From CAZEDU01 sp964511185 (GTDB lineage Bacteria > Myxococcota > Myxococcia > Myxococcales > Myxococcaceae): DNA of 8,499 bases. The notes under the pieces were generated by a model. It was not told where the DNA came from. It did not search any database and was given only the letters and a program-made list of their open reading frames with translations. This document shows, one piece after another, positions 1-6,144 of the stretch. Every line of letters begins with the position of its first letter. Positions within the stretch are counted from its first letter, which is position 1. Where the stretch lies: the NCBI GenBank assembly GCA_964511185.1, contig CAZEDU010000165.1, positions 1 through 8,499 on the forward strand, read 5' to 3'. The position numbers and the translations under genes are program-made.

Positions 1-680
1 GCAAGAAGCAGGGCAAGACCGTCATCGTGGTGAACGACGGCGTCGGCTTCTACACCACGCGCATCCTGGGGCCGTACATGAACGAGGCGGCGTTCCTGCT
101 CTCGGAGGGCGCCGACATCACCGACCTCGACAAGGCGGTGGTCGACTTCGGCTTCCCGGTCGGCCCGGTGACGCTGCTCGACGAGGTCGGCATCGACGTG
201 GCGGCGAAGGTCGGCCACATCATGCACGAGGCGTTCGGCGAGCGGATGGTGGCGCCGGACGTGACCGAGAAGCTGGTGAAGGACGGCCGGCTCGGGCGCA
301 AGGCGAAGAAGGGCTTCTACACGTACGGCGGCAAGAAGAAGGAAGTCGACGAGAGCGTGTACCTGATGCTCCCGCACGGCAAAGACCGCAAGAAGCTCGA
401 CCGGTCCGAGATGGCGGAGCGCTGCGTGCTGCAGATGGTCAACGAGGCCATCCGCTGCCTGGGCGAGGACATCCTCCGCTCGGCGCGCGACGGCGACATC
501 GGGGCGATCTTCGGCTTGGGGTTCCCTCCGTTCATCGGCGGCCCGTTCCGGTACGCCGACGCGCAGGGCCTCTCCAGGCTGCTCGACCGCATGGAGCACT
601 ACCAGAGCAAGCACGGCAAGCGCTTCGAGCCCGCGCCGCTCTTGCTCGAGATGGCCAAGGCCGGCAAGCGCTTCTACTGA
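1..680 (+). CDS. fadJ: FadJ-like fatty acid oxidation complex alpha subunit, C-terminal part (5' end outside window)
   Basis: The reading frame is open from base 3 to the TGA at 678-680 and gives about 225 residues, the C-terminal end of a beta-oxidation multienzyme (enoyl-CoA hydratase plus 3-hydroxyacyl-CoA dehydrogenase). The window begins at the junction between the NAD-binding and C-terminal dehydrogenase domains. The phrase VVNDGVGFYTTRILGPYMNE matches the start of the 3HCDH C-terminal domain. FGFPVGPVTLLDEVGID, the KKGFYTY turn and GLGFPPFIGGPFRY (second 3HCDH repeat) are all family hallmarks. The FGLGFPPFIGGPFRY wording and the ending close after 'EMAKAGKRFY' are closer to FadJ than FadB as I recall them. 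The enzyme converts 3-hydroxyacyl-CoA to 3-ketoacyl-CoA in the cytoplasm and normally partners a FadI/FadA thiolase, which is not visible here. The GTG at 27 is internal and not a start. The family call is firm; the FadJ versus FadB choice is less so. Confidence 0.88.
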   Translation, partial: KKQGKTVIVVNDGVGFYTTRILGPYMNEAAFLLSEGADITDLDKAVVDFGFPVGPVTLLDEVGIDVAAKVGHIMHEAFGERMVAPDVTEKLVKDGRLGRKAKKGFYTYGGKKKEVDESVYLMLPHGKDRKKLDRSEMAERCVLQMVNEAIRCLGEDILRSARDGDIGAIFGLGFPPFIGGPFRYADAQGLSRLLDRMEHYQSKHGKRFEPAPLLLEMAKAGKRFY

Positions 681-694
681 GAGAAGCCTTTCGC

Positions 695-1351
695 ATGCTC
701 CAGGGTCACCCGGCGCTCTCGCTCTACGAACGCCTGCCTCGCCTCGAGCAGCTCATGGTGCGCGGGCGTCTGTTCACCGCGCCGCTCGCCGCGGTGGAGG
801 CGCGCGCGCCCGGCGGACGGATTCTCGACGTCGGCTGCGGGCATGGCCTGGTGAGCGCGATGCTCGCGTTGGGTCGGCCCGACCGGCAGGTGCTCGGCAT
901 CGATCCGGACGAACGAAAGATCCGCTGGGCGAAGGCCGCGCTCGCCGGCCTCCCCAACGCGCAGCTGCGGCAGGGGCTCGTGCAGGCGCTGCTGCCCGAG
1001 CACCGCGGCGCCTTCGACGCGGTCGTCATCGCCGACGTCCTCTATTTGCTGCCGCTGGCGCAGTGGCGGCACTTCCTCGAGGCCCTCTTCGCCCTGCTCG
1101 CGCCCGGCGGTGTGCTCTTGCTCAAGGAGACCGAGGCCGACGGCTCATGGAAAGAGGTCAAGTGCCTGCTGCAGGAGCTGGTCATGGTGCGGCTGTTGAG
1201 GAAGACCCACGACAGTGGGGGGCTTCACCTGCAGCCGCGCGCCGTCACGCTGCAGCTGCTGCGCGCCGTCGGCTTCTCGTCGATCGAAGTCGTTGACCTC
1301 GCGGCGGGCTACAGCACCCCACATGTCTTGTTTGTGGCTACCCGCCCTTAG
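695..1351 (+). CDS. Class I SAM-dependent methyltransferase, substrate unknown
   Basis: This 218-aa protein has a Rossmann-type methyltransferase core. Motif I is ILDVGCGHG (residues 43-51), which binds S-adenosylmethionine. The acidic end of strand 2 is GIDPDE (68-73), motif post-II is FDAVVIADVLYLL (107-119), and a typical LLAPGGVLLLKE strand follows around 137-148. The C-terminal end (LLRAVGFSSIEVV... then HVLFVAT) resembles the last beta hairpin of UbiE/type-11-like small-molecule methyltransferases. There is no signal peptide or membrane segment, so it should be cytoplasmic. The ATG is preceded by GAGAAG at 681-686, about 8 nt upstream. The gene starts only 14 bp after the fadJ-like stop, so the two are probably cotranscribed, which hints at a fatty-acyl or lipid-related acceptor; the sequence does not identify the substrate. 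A hairpin at 1353-1377 follows the stop directly. Confidence 0.85.
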   Translation: MLQGHPALSLYERLPRLEQLMVRGRLFTAPLAAVEARAPGGRILDVGCGHGLVSAMLALGRPDRQVLGIDPDERKIRWAKAALAGLPNAQLRQGLVQALLPEHRGAFDAVVIADVLYLLPLAQWRHFLEALFALLAPGGVLLLKETEADGSWKEVKCLLQELVMVRLLRKTHDSGGLHLQPRAVTLQLLRAVGFSSIEVVDLAAGYSTPHVLFVATRP

Positions 1352-1352
1352 G

Positions 1353-1377
1353 GCCGTAAGCTTGCAGCGTTTACGGC
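1353..1377. repeat. Hairpin between methyltransferase and VWA gene (weak terminator or operator)
   Basis: GCCGTAA at 1353-1359 is the reverse complement of TTACGGC at 1371-1377. One G-T and one C-G pair extend the stem inward, giving 9 pairs around a 7-nt loop. It begins one base after the methyltransferase stop and ends 36 bp before the VWA start. No T-run follows, so it is not a classical intrinsic terminator. It could mark the end of the fadJ-methyltransferase transcript or be a regulator site for the next gene. An 8-bp perfect palindrome, ACACGTGT (1383-1390), lies just downstream. Confidence 0.4.
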
Positions 1378-1400
1378 ATCGTACACGTGTTGATTGACCC

Positions 1401-1404
1401 GAGG
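1401..1404 (+). promoter_or_regulatory. Ribosome binding site that decides the VWA gene start
   Basis: GAGG lies 9 nt before the ATG at 1414. It is too close to the in-frame ATG at 1405, and nothing comparable precedes the in-frame GTG at 1387. The ATG at 1414 also gives the best signal peptide (MRRQK followed by a hydrophobic stretch). Confidence 0.6.
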
Positions 1405-1413
1405 ATGGAACCC

Positions 1414-3960
1414 ATGCGTAGGCAGAAGCTCTACCTGCTCATCTCGACGCTCTTCTTCAGCACGTGCGGCTGTCCCACGGGGCCGACGCCCTGCATCGAG
1501 ACGTCGGAGTGTCCCGAGGGGCAGACCTGCTCCGCCGGCGTCTGCGCCGAAGGGACCGACGGCGGCGAGCCGGTGACGCTCAGCTGTGATCCGACCGCGA
1601 GCGACAACGCCACGCGCGACACCGACTGCGATGGCTTGTCCGACCACGAAGAGTACACGCTCACCTACGCCAACGGCGCCAAGACCGACCCGTGCAACCC
1701 CGACACCGACGGCGACGGCATCAAAGACGGCGTCGAGGCGGGCAAGACCAGCTCGGTGAACACCACCTGCGGCTTCATCGGCGACGCCGACCCGAGCAGC
1801 ACCACCGATCCGACCAACAGCGACTCCGATGGAGACGGCGTGCCGGATGGCGTCGAGGACAAGAACCAGAACGGCAAGGTGGATCCGGGCGACTCGAGCC
1901 CGACGCAGATCGACAGCGACTGCGACGGCATCAAGGACGCCGACGAGCTCGCCGGCGCCCCGGGCTGCGTGACCGACCCGCTCAAGGTCGACACCGATGG
2001 CGACGGCCTGCCCGACGGCCTGGAGGCGGGCTACACCAGCGGCGCCGACCCGGGCAGCTGCAACTACCCAGCGAGCCTGTTCGACACCGACCCGTCCACC
2101 AAGACCAACCCCTGCTTGGCGGACACCGACGGCGACGGCATCACCGATGGCGCCGAGGACAACAACGGCAACGGCGCGGTCGATCCGGGCGAGCTCAACC
2201 CGGGCGACGCCTCCGACGCCCAGGGGCCCGCGCAGCAGGCGTGCACCGTCGCCAACCTGAAGCCCATCACCTTCCAGAACAGCCAGAGCGGCGACGTGCA
2301 GGTCGCGGTCGAGCCGTCGTTCGCCCAGGTGACCAAGCTGATCGACAGCGGCGGCAAGGAGCGCGGCGTGATGGTGTACGACGCCACGCACCAGATCGCC
2401 GGGCTCGTCATCACCCGCCCGTCGACCGGCGCGAACGCCACCGCGGAGGAGACCGCGGCGCGCTCCACCTTGAACGGCACCGGCGCGATCAGCGGCGCCA
2501 TCACCCAGACCTTCACCACCTGGGACGACTTCGCTCAGTCGGTGCGCGCGACCTACGACCAGGCCGGCACGGCCGACCTCAAGGCCCGGGCGAACGCCAT
2601 CGCCACCGCGCTGGTCGGCGGCGGCACCACCGGCACGCTGCCGGGCACCGCGGGCGCGGGCGGCCCCTTCAAGATTCAAGCGGAGTACGTGTGGAGGACC
2701 GCGCAGCGCGTGGCCATCGTCGTCGCCATCACGCCCGCGTCGCTCTACACCGGCAACCAGCTCTTCCGCCTCGACGACGTGGGCGGCGGCAGCGCGCTCG
2801 CGCAGTTCGGCGACTTCACCAACACCCAGTGCGAGGTGTTCGAGTCGGGCGGCAACTCGAGCATCGACTTCCTGTGGGTGGTCGACAACTCGTGCTCGAT
2901 GGCGGGCTACCAGGACGCGGTCGGCAACGTCGGCAACCTCTTCGCGCAGAAGCTCGGCACCGCCGGCGTCAGCTGGCGCGTGGGCGCCGTCACCACGTCG
3001 TTCTACCGCGACACCGGCGCGGTAGAGCAGCGCCCGTTCACCACCAACGTCAGCACCATGCAGGGCTGGTTCACGCGGAACCCCGCCTGCACCAACACCA
3101 ACAACCAGTGCGACAGCGGCGAGGAGTGCGTCGGCGTGGTCGGCGGCTGGTTCGGCGTGTGCGGCCGCGGTGACGAGCGCGCGCTGCAGTCGTCGCGCAA
3201 CTACGTGCAGAACGTGCTCTTGCCCAAGAGCTCCAACCCGGCGGACAACAAGGTCCGCAGCGGGGCGGACCTGCACGTGATTCTGCTCGGCGACGCCGAT
3301 GACCAGTCGGACAACTCGAGCCAGGGCGGGCCCATCGCGCTGTCGGCGTTCGACGCCTTCTACGCCAACTACGACACCCAAGGCGGCAAGTCCGTCGTGC
3401 ACGGCATCGTCTGCCCGCAGGGCCAGGGCTGTGGCGAGAGCCAGCGCGACCCGCGGCGGAACCTGACCGCCATCGCCAACTCCGGAGGCGTGCTGGGCGA
3501 CATCAACGTCGCGCAGGCCAACAACCCGCAGCTGGCGAACACCCTCGACGCCATCTTGAGCGCGGCGATCGCGGGGACCGGACGGCTGCTGTCGCGGCCG
3601 CCCATCTCGGCCACCATCAAGGTCGCGATCGAGACCGGCGGCACGGTCGGCGCCTGCAACACCGACAACGTGCCGCGCGACCGGACGAACGGGTTCGACT
3701 TCGACTCCGCCACGCGGCGCGTGAGCTTCTTCGGCAGCTGCCGCCCGAACGGGGCGGGGAAGAAGATCGCCATCTCGTACCGGTACTGGAACGACGGCAG
3801 CCCGGATCCGGGCGGCGACCCGTGCAACAACGCCTGCCAGGCCCCGAAGGTGTGCGATCCGAATTCGCTCCAGTGCGTGTGCCCGTCGGACTGCGGCGGC
3901 TGCGCGCAAGGGCTGGTGTGCGACGTCGTGAGCTGCACCTGCGGGCCGGAGATCAATTAG
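1414..3960 (+). CDS. Exported VWA-domain protein with TSP3-type calcium repeats and cysteine-rich modules
   Basis: This 848-aa protein begins with a short basic region and hydrophobic segment (residues 1-17) that reads as a signal peptide. C18 and C20 follow it; the FSTC context is a poor lipobox, so lipidation is only possible. A cysteine module (C27, C33, C39, C44) comes next. Six DxDxDG-type motifs start near residues 69, 97, 137, 167, 193 and 237 and match thrombospondin type 3/EF-hand-like Ca2+ loops. A spacer of unrecognised fold (about 270-480) leads to a VWA domain (about 487-720) with MIDAS residues D491-N-S493-C-S495 and a further acidic stretch, GDADD, near 626-630. A cysteine insert sits inside the VWA (C559, C566, C572, C583). 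The C-terminus (804-843) holds ten cysteines and no sorting tail. This layout suggests a cell-surface adhesin or matrix protein. The VWA-containing gliding-motility lipoproteins of Myxococcus (CglB, CglD) are the nearest type I can recall, but orthology cannot be claimed. The gene appears monocistronic. It could be extended to a GTG at 1387. Confidence 0.85.
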   Translation: MRRQKLYLLISTLFFSTCGCPTGPTPCIETSECPEGQTCSAGVCAEGTDGGEPVTLSCDPTASDNATRDTDCDGLSDHEEYTLTYANGAKTDPCNPDTDGDGIKDGVEAGKTSSVNTTCGFIGDADPSSTTDPTNSDSDGDGVPDGVEDKNQNGKVDPGDSSPTQIDSDCDGIKDADELAGAPGCVTDPLKVDTDGDGLPDGLEAGYTSGADPGSCNYPASLFDTDPSTKTNPCLADTDGDGITDGAEDNNGNGAVDPGELNPGDASDAQGPAQQACTVANLKPITFQNSQSGDVQVAVEPSFAQVTKLIDSGGKERGVMVYDATHQIAGLVITRPSTGANATAEETAARSTLNGTGAISGAITQTFTTWDDFAQSVRATYDQAGTADLKARANAIATALVGGGTTGTLPGTAGAGGPFKIQAEYVWRTAQRVAIVVAITPASLYTGNQLFRLDDVGGGSALAQFGDFTNTQCEVFESGGNSSIDFLWVVDNSCSMAGYQDAVGNVGNLFAQKLGTAGVSWRVGAVTTSFYRDTGAVEQRPFTTNVSTMQGWFTRNPACTNTNNQCDSGEECVGVVGGWFGVCGRGDERALQSSRNYVQNVLLPKSSNPADNKVRSGADLHVILLGDADDQSDNSSQGGPIALSAFDAFYANYDTQGGKSVVHGIVCPQGQGCGESQRDPRRNLTAIANSGGVLGDINVAQANNPQLANTLDAILSAAIAGTGRLLSRPPISATIKVAIETGGTVGACNTDNVPRDRTNGFDFDSATRRVSFFGSCRPNGAGKKIAISYRYWNDGSPDPGGDPCNNACQAPKVCDPNSLQCVCPSDCGGCAQGLVCDVVSCTCGPEIN

Positions 3961-4088
3961 CTGGGTCATCGAAGGCACTGCCGCGTGCTCTGATGGGAAG
4001 AGGGCACTGGTTGGCGGGGCCCGTCGCTTCGATGGGTCGAGCCCTTGCCAAGACGCGGCCGCCGCACGGCGCGCCCAGGCGCGTTCGT

Positions 4089-4109
4089 GGTCGATGGGTG
4101 GCTTCGACC
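4089..4109. repeat. Short inverted repeat adjoining the large palindrome
   Basis: GGTCGA (4089-4094) and TCGACC (4104-4109) form a 6-bp stem with a 9-nt loop. It abuts the 52-nt hairpin that begins at 4110, so the two would form tandem hairpins in RNA or single-stranded DNA. On its own a 6-bp stem in GC-rich DNA may be chance. Confidence 0.35.
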
Positions 4110-4161
4110 GGAACTGCGGAGTCCTGGGTACCATTGGCGGTACCTAGAGCTCCGCAGTTCC
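4110..4161. repeat. Large near-perfect palindrome (23-nt arms, 6-nt loop)
   Basis: The left arm (4110-4132) pairs with the right arm (4139-4161) around the loop ATTGGC (4133-4138). Reading base by base, 20 pairs are Watson-Crick, two are G-T (4122/4149 and 4126/4145), and one is a mismatch (4123/4148). The outer 12 pairs (4110-4121 with 4150-4161) are perfect. Each arm contains GGTACC, at 4127-4132 and 4139-4144. No T-run follows on the plus strand and no A-run precedes the left arm, so it is not a standard intrinsic terminator on either strand. No attC core sites or flanking target duplications were seen. Candidates are a REP/MITE-like non-autonomous element, a structured RNA or decay-blocking hairpin at the 3' end of the VWA mRNA, or a protein-binding site. 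Confidence 0.8.
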
Positions 4162-4300
4162 AAGACGACGCTGTCTGGACGAGGCGAAACCACCGCGCCG
4201 AGCCTGCACCGCTGGTCGACGTTCGCTCGGACGCGCGAATACCTTCGTTCCTCCTTCTTTCAGGCCCTTGCGTGCCTCACATTCCTGCGCAGACCCCCCT

Positions 4301-4330
4301 TTCACCGCTGTCAGCCTCGGGGCCTACAGT
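4301..4330 (+). promoter_or_regulatory. Possible sigma-70-like promoter for the DUF559 gene
   Basis: TTCACC (4301-4306) and TACAGT (4325-4330) are spaced 18 nt apart, each matching four of six positions of the vegetative -35 and -10 consensus. Transcription would begin about 20-25 nt before the ATG at 4360. Such partial matches arise by chance, so this is weakly supported. Confidence 0.2.
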
Positions 4331-4359
4331 GATTTCGGAGGGTCGGGCGGGAGGGCGAG

Positions 4360-5304
4360 ATGGGCGATGGGGCAGCGGTCGTTCGTGTCGTAGCGTTGGC
4401 GCGCAGGCAGCTGGGCTTGGTGTCGACGGCTCAGTGCTGCGCCATCGGGATCGACAAGAGATGGATTCAACGCCGCGTGGAGAAGGGCGTGTGGCAGCGC
4501 GTCCTTCGTGGCGTGTTCAAGAGCGGGCCAGGCCCTGTCACACGCGAGGAGCTCGAGCTTGCGGTTCTGCTCGCGGGTGGGGAGCGGATTGCGCTCTCGC
4601 ACCATACGGCTGCGCGACATTGGGGGCTGGACGTCCCCCGCGAGCGCCGCGTCCAAGTCATCACGCCGGAAGACCGCCGCCTGGTTCTCCCGGGCGTTCA
4701 GATCTGGCGGTCACGCACTCTGAAAAAGTCGGATGTCGCCGAGCAGGGGCCGTTTCGGCTGACGAGTATGGCGCGAACCGTGCTCGATCTCGCGTCGGTG
4801 CTCGACGACAAATGGCTTCGCGCGTGCGTCGACTCGGCGTTGCGGCAGCGTCGCCACCACCTTGGTTGGCTGTGGGCGCTCGTCCATCGGCATGGCCAGG
4901 GCAGTCGAGGGGCTTCGCGGCTGCTCCGACGGCTCGTCGAATATGAGGACGGCGCTGAGCTTCCCGACAGCGCCTTGGAGTCGTTCGCGATGGAGCTTGG
5001 GCTCATGACGGGGCGCAAGCCTCAGCTGCACAGGATCGTCGAAGGCCGGTCGGTGGACTTCGTCTTTCCCGAAGTCCTCCTGTGCGTCGAGCTGGACAGC
5101 TGGAGACACCACGGATCGCGCGACGCGTTCCTGCGGGATCGAGCCCGCGACCGCGCCCTGTCCGCTGCGGGGTGGCAGGTGTTGCGCTACACGTGGCGCG
5201 AGATCGAAGCGAACCCCCGGCGCTACGTCGACGAGCTGGCGTGCGTCTACGCGCAGCGGGAAATCGTGGCCCGAGCGCTCGCAGCGCGGCTGATTACCCT
5301 CTAG
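4360..5304 (+). CDS. AbiEi-like winged-helix plus DUF559 (PD-(D/E)XK-fold) protein
   Basis: This 314-aa protein has two regions. The N-terminal half (about 1-130) resembles the AbiEi-type antitoxin winged helix: a segment around LGLVSTAQCCAIGI, then WQRVLRGVFK and the SHHTAARHWGL helix. The C-terminal part (about 215-300) matches DUF559, a Vsr/PD-(D/E)XK-like nuclease fold: D233 in VDFVFP, E244 and D246 in CVELDS, H250/H251, the F257...D260-R261...D264 helix, and GWQVLRYTWREI. These residues fit the family's usual conserved acidic/His set, so the fold is probably intact. Proteins of this architecture are common, especially in actinobacteria, and have no established function. No AbiEii toxin gene is adjacent. 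GGAGGG (4350-4355) lies 4 nt before the ATG. In a hand count of the first 40 codons, 9 end in A or T, against 4 in a 40-codon stretch of the VWA gene, hinting at transfer. It converges on the deacetylase gene, sharing CTAG at the stops. Confidence 0.82.
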   Translation: MGDGAAVVRVVALARRQLGLVSTAQCCAIGIDKRWIQRRVEKGVWQRVLRGVFKSGPGPVTREELELAVLLAGGERIALSHHTAARHWGLDVPRERRVQVITPEDRRLVLPGVQIWRSRTLKKSDVAEQGPFRLTSMARTVLDLASVLDDKWLRACVDSALRQRRHHLGWLWALVHRHGQGSRGASRLLRRLVEYEDGAELPDSALESFAMELGLMTGRKPQLHRIVEGRSVDFVFPEVLLCVELDSWRHHGSRDAFLRDRARDRALSAAGWQVLRYTWREIEANPRRYVDELACVYAQREIVARALAARLITL

Positions 5305-6134
5305 GCCGCCTCGCCGAACACCTTCCCGTACGTCGTGAGCTCGATGCGCCGCGCGCGGATCCGCTCGCGCACCACCGGGCTGGTCAGCGCGTCCAGCTCG
5401 CCCTCCCAGCCGTAGCGCCACTCCGGATCCTCCGGCACCACGCCCGGGTCGAGCCCGGGGTGGCACCCCAGCTCCACCACGCCGTCGGGCAGCCCATCGA
5501 GCAGGAGCAGGAGCGTCCGCTCGAACAGCCGCCCGGCCTCGAACATCCCCACCGCGGGCACCCGCACCACTTCGAGCCCGCCGGGCACCGCGGCCAGCAT
5601 CTTGAGGAGCGCGCTCTTGCCGCCGCCGGCGGCCTGTTGAATCCACCCCAGGCTCGGCTTCTCCTGCGGCCAGCGCAGCGGCAGCCGCTCCTCGCGCGCG
5701 ATCTGCTCGACCACGCGCGCGACGCCGGGGAGCACGTGCAGGTGCTGGTGCCCGTCCAGGTGATCCGGCTGCATGCCCAGCGTCTTCGCGAGCGCCACCT
5801 GCGCCTGGAGCTCCCGGGCGATCTCCTCCATCGGCACCTGGCCCAGCGCGTAGTCCCGCGCGAAGGTCGCCCAGTTGCGGCGAAAGCGCCCGCCGGGCGC
5901 GACCCAGCGCACCTGGTGCGGCGAGGCGGCCGGCGACAGCCCGGTCGACAGGCACAGATGGACGCCGAGCCCGAGCCCGACCTCTTTCGCGCGGGCGATG
6001 GCTTGGGGCGCGGTGCGCCCGGTCACCAGCACCGTCGCGCTGGTCACGATTCCCTTCTCGTGGGCGCGGAAGATGCCCTCGTCGATGCGAGGGTGCAGCC
6101 CGAGGTCGTCCGCGTTGGCGATGAGGCGTGTCAC
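5301..6134 (-). CDS. YdjC/ChbG/HpnK-family carbohydrate deacetylase
   Basis: This 277-aa protein (from the GTG at 6134) has the family motifs in order: LIANADDLG (residues 4-12, with the D9-D10 acidic pair), GVHLCLS (57-63, H59), DHLDGHQHLH (124-133) and ELGCHPG (221-227). The metal site is expected from D9/D10, H59 and a histidine of the DGHQHLH motif, and all are present, so it is probably active. Members remove an N-acetyl group from amino sugars: ChbG acts on chito-oligosaccharides, HpnK in hopanoid head-group synthesis, NaxD on a lipid-linked amino sugar. An upstream GTG at 6170 would add 12 residues and overlap the glycosyltransferase gene. I prefer 6134 because the family starts right before the IANADD strand and a GGGGG lies a few bases upstream. 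The glycosyltransferase stop is 10 bp upstream, so the two genes are surely one transcript. The exact substrate cannot be read from the sequence. Confidence 0.88.
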   Translation of the reverse strand: MTRLIANADDLGLHPRIDEGIFRAHEKGIVTSATVLVTGRTAPQAIARAKEVGLGLGVHLCLSTGLSPAASPHQVRWVAPGGRFRRNWATFARDYALGQVPMEEIARELQAQVALAKTLGMQPDHLDGHQHLHVLPGVARVVEQIAREERLPLRWPQEKPSLGWIQQAAGGGKSALLKMLAAVPGGLEVVRVPAVGMFEAGRLFERTLLLLLDGLPDGVVELGCHPGLDPGVVPEDPEWRYGWEGELDALTSPVVRERIRARRIELTTYGKVFGEAA

Positions 6135-6144
6135 GGGCCCCCAG

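Larger units (their letters stand above)
3961..4359. other. Gene-free intergenic region of about 400 bp
   Basis: No open frame here looks coding: the short frames on both strands are arginine/serine/proline-rich with no recognisable fold, and none has a convincing ribosome site. The region holds two adjacent inverted repeats (4089-4109 and 4110-4161), a 9-bp direct repeat TCGATGGGT (4029-4037 and 4091-4099), a pyrimidine-rich tract at about 4247-4260, and a weak promoter-like pair just before the DUF559 gene. No T-run terminator for the VWA gene is evident. It is the longest stretch without a gene in the window and separates the VWA gene from an accessory-looking gene. Confidence 0.6.

Noticed and set aside
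25..41. 17-bp exact direct repeat of 25-41 at 7055-7071
   Set aside because: Both copies encode a V-V-N-D-G stretch in unrelated protein families with the same favoured codons, so coincidence is the best explanation.
1348..4134. Very long open frame (928 codons) on the minus strand opposite the VWA gene
   Set aside because: Its product is a low-complexity Ala/Val/Arg/Gly/Asp string with no recognisable domain. The opposite strand encodes clear VWA and calcium motifs with proper codon use. Long antisense frames are expected in GC-rich DNA.
4110..4161. Integron attC site or intrinsic terminator at the palindrome
   Set aside because: No GTTRRRY/RYYYAAC core sites flank the arms and no integrase is seen. 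No T-run follows on either strand.
3966..4332. Short open frames on both strands across the VWA-DUF559 gap
   Set aside because: They have biased Arg/Ser/Pro composition, no good ribosome sites, and part of their sequence is simply the two arms of the palindrome translated.
4360..5304. Complete AbiE type IV toxin-antitoxin system
   Set aside because: Only an AbiEi-like region is seen, fused to DUF559. No AbiEii nucleotidyltransferase toxin lies on either side.
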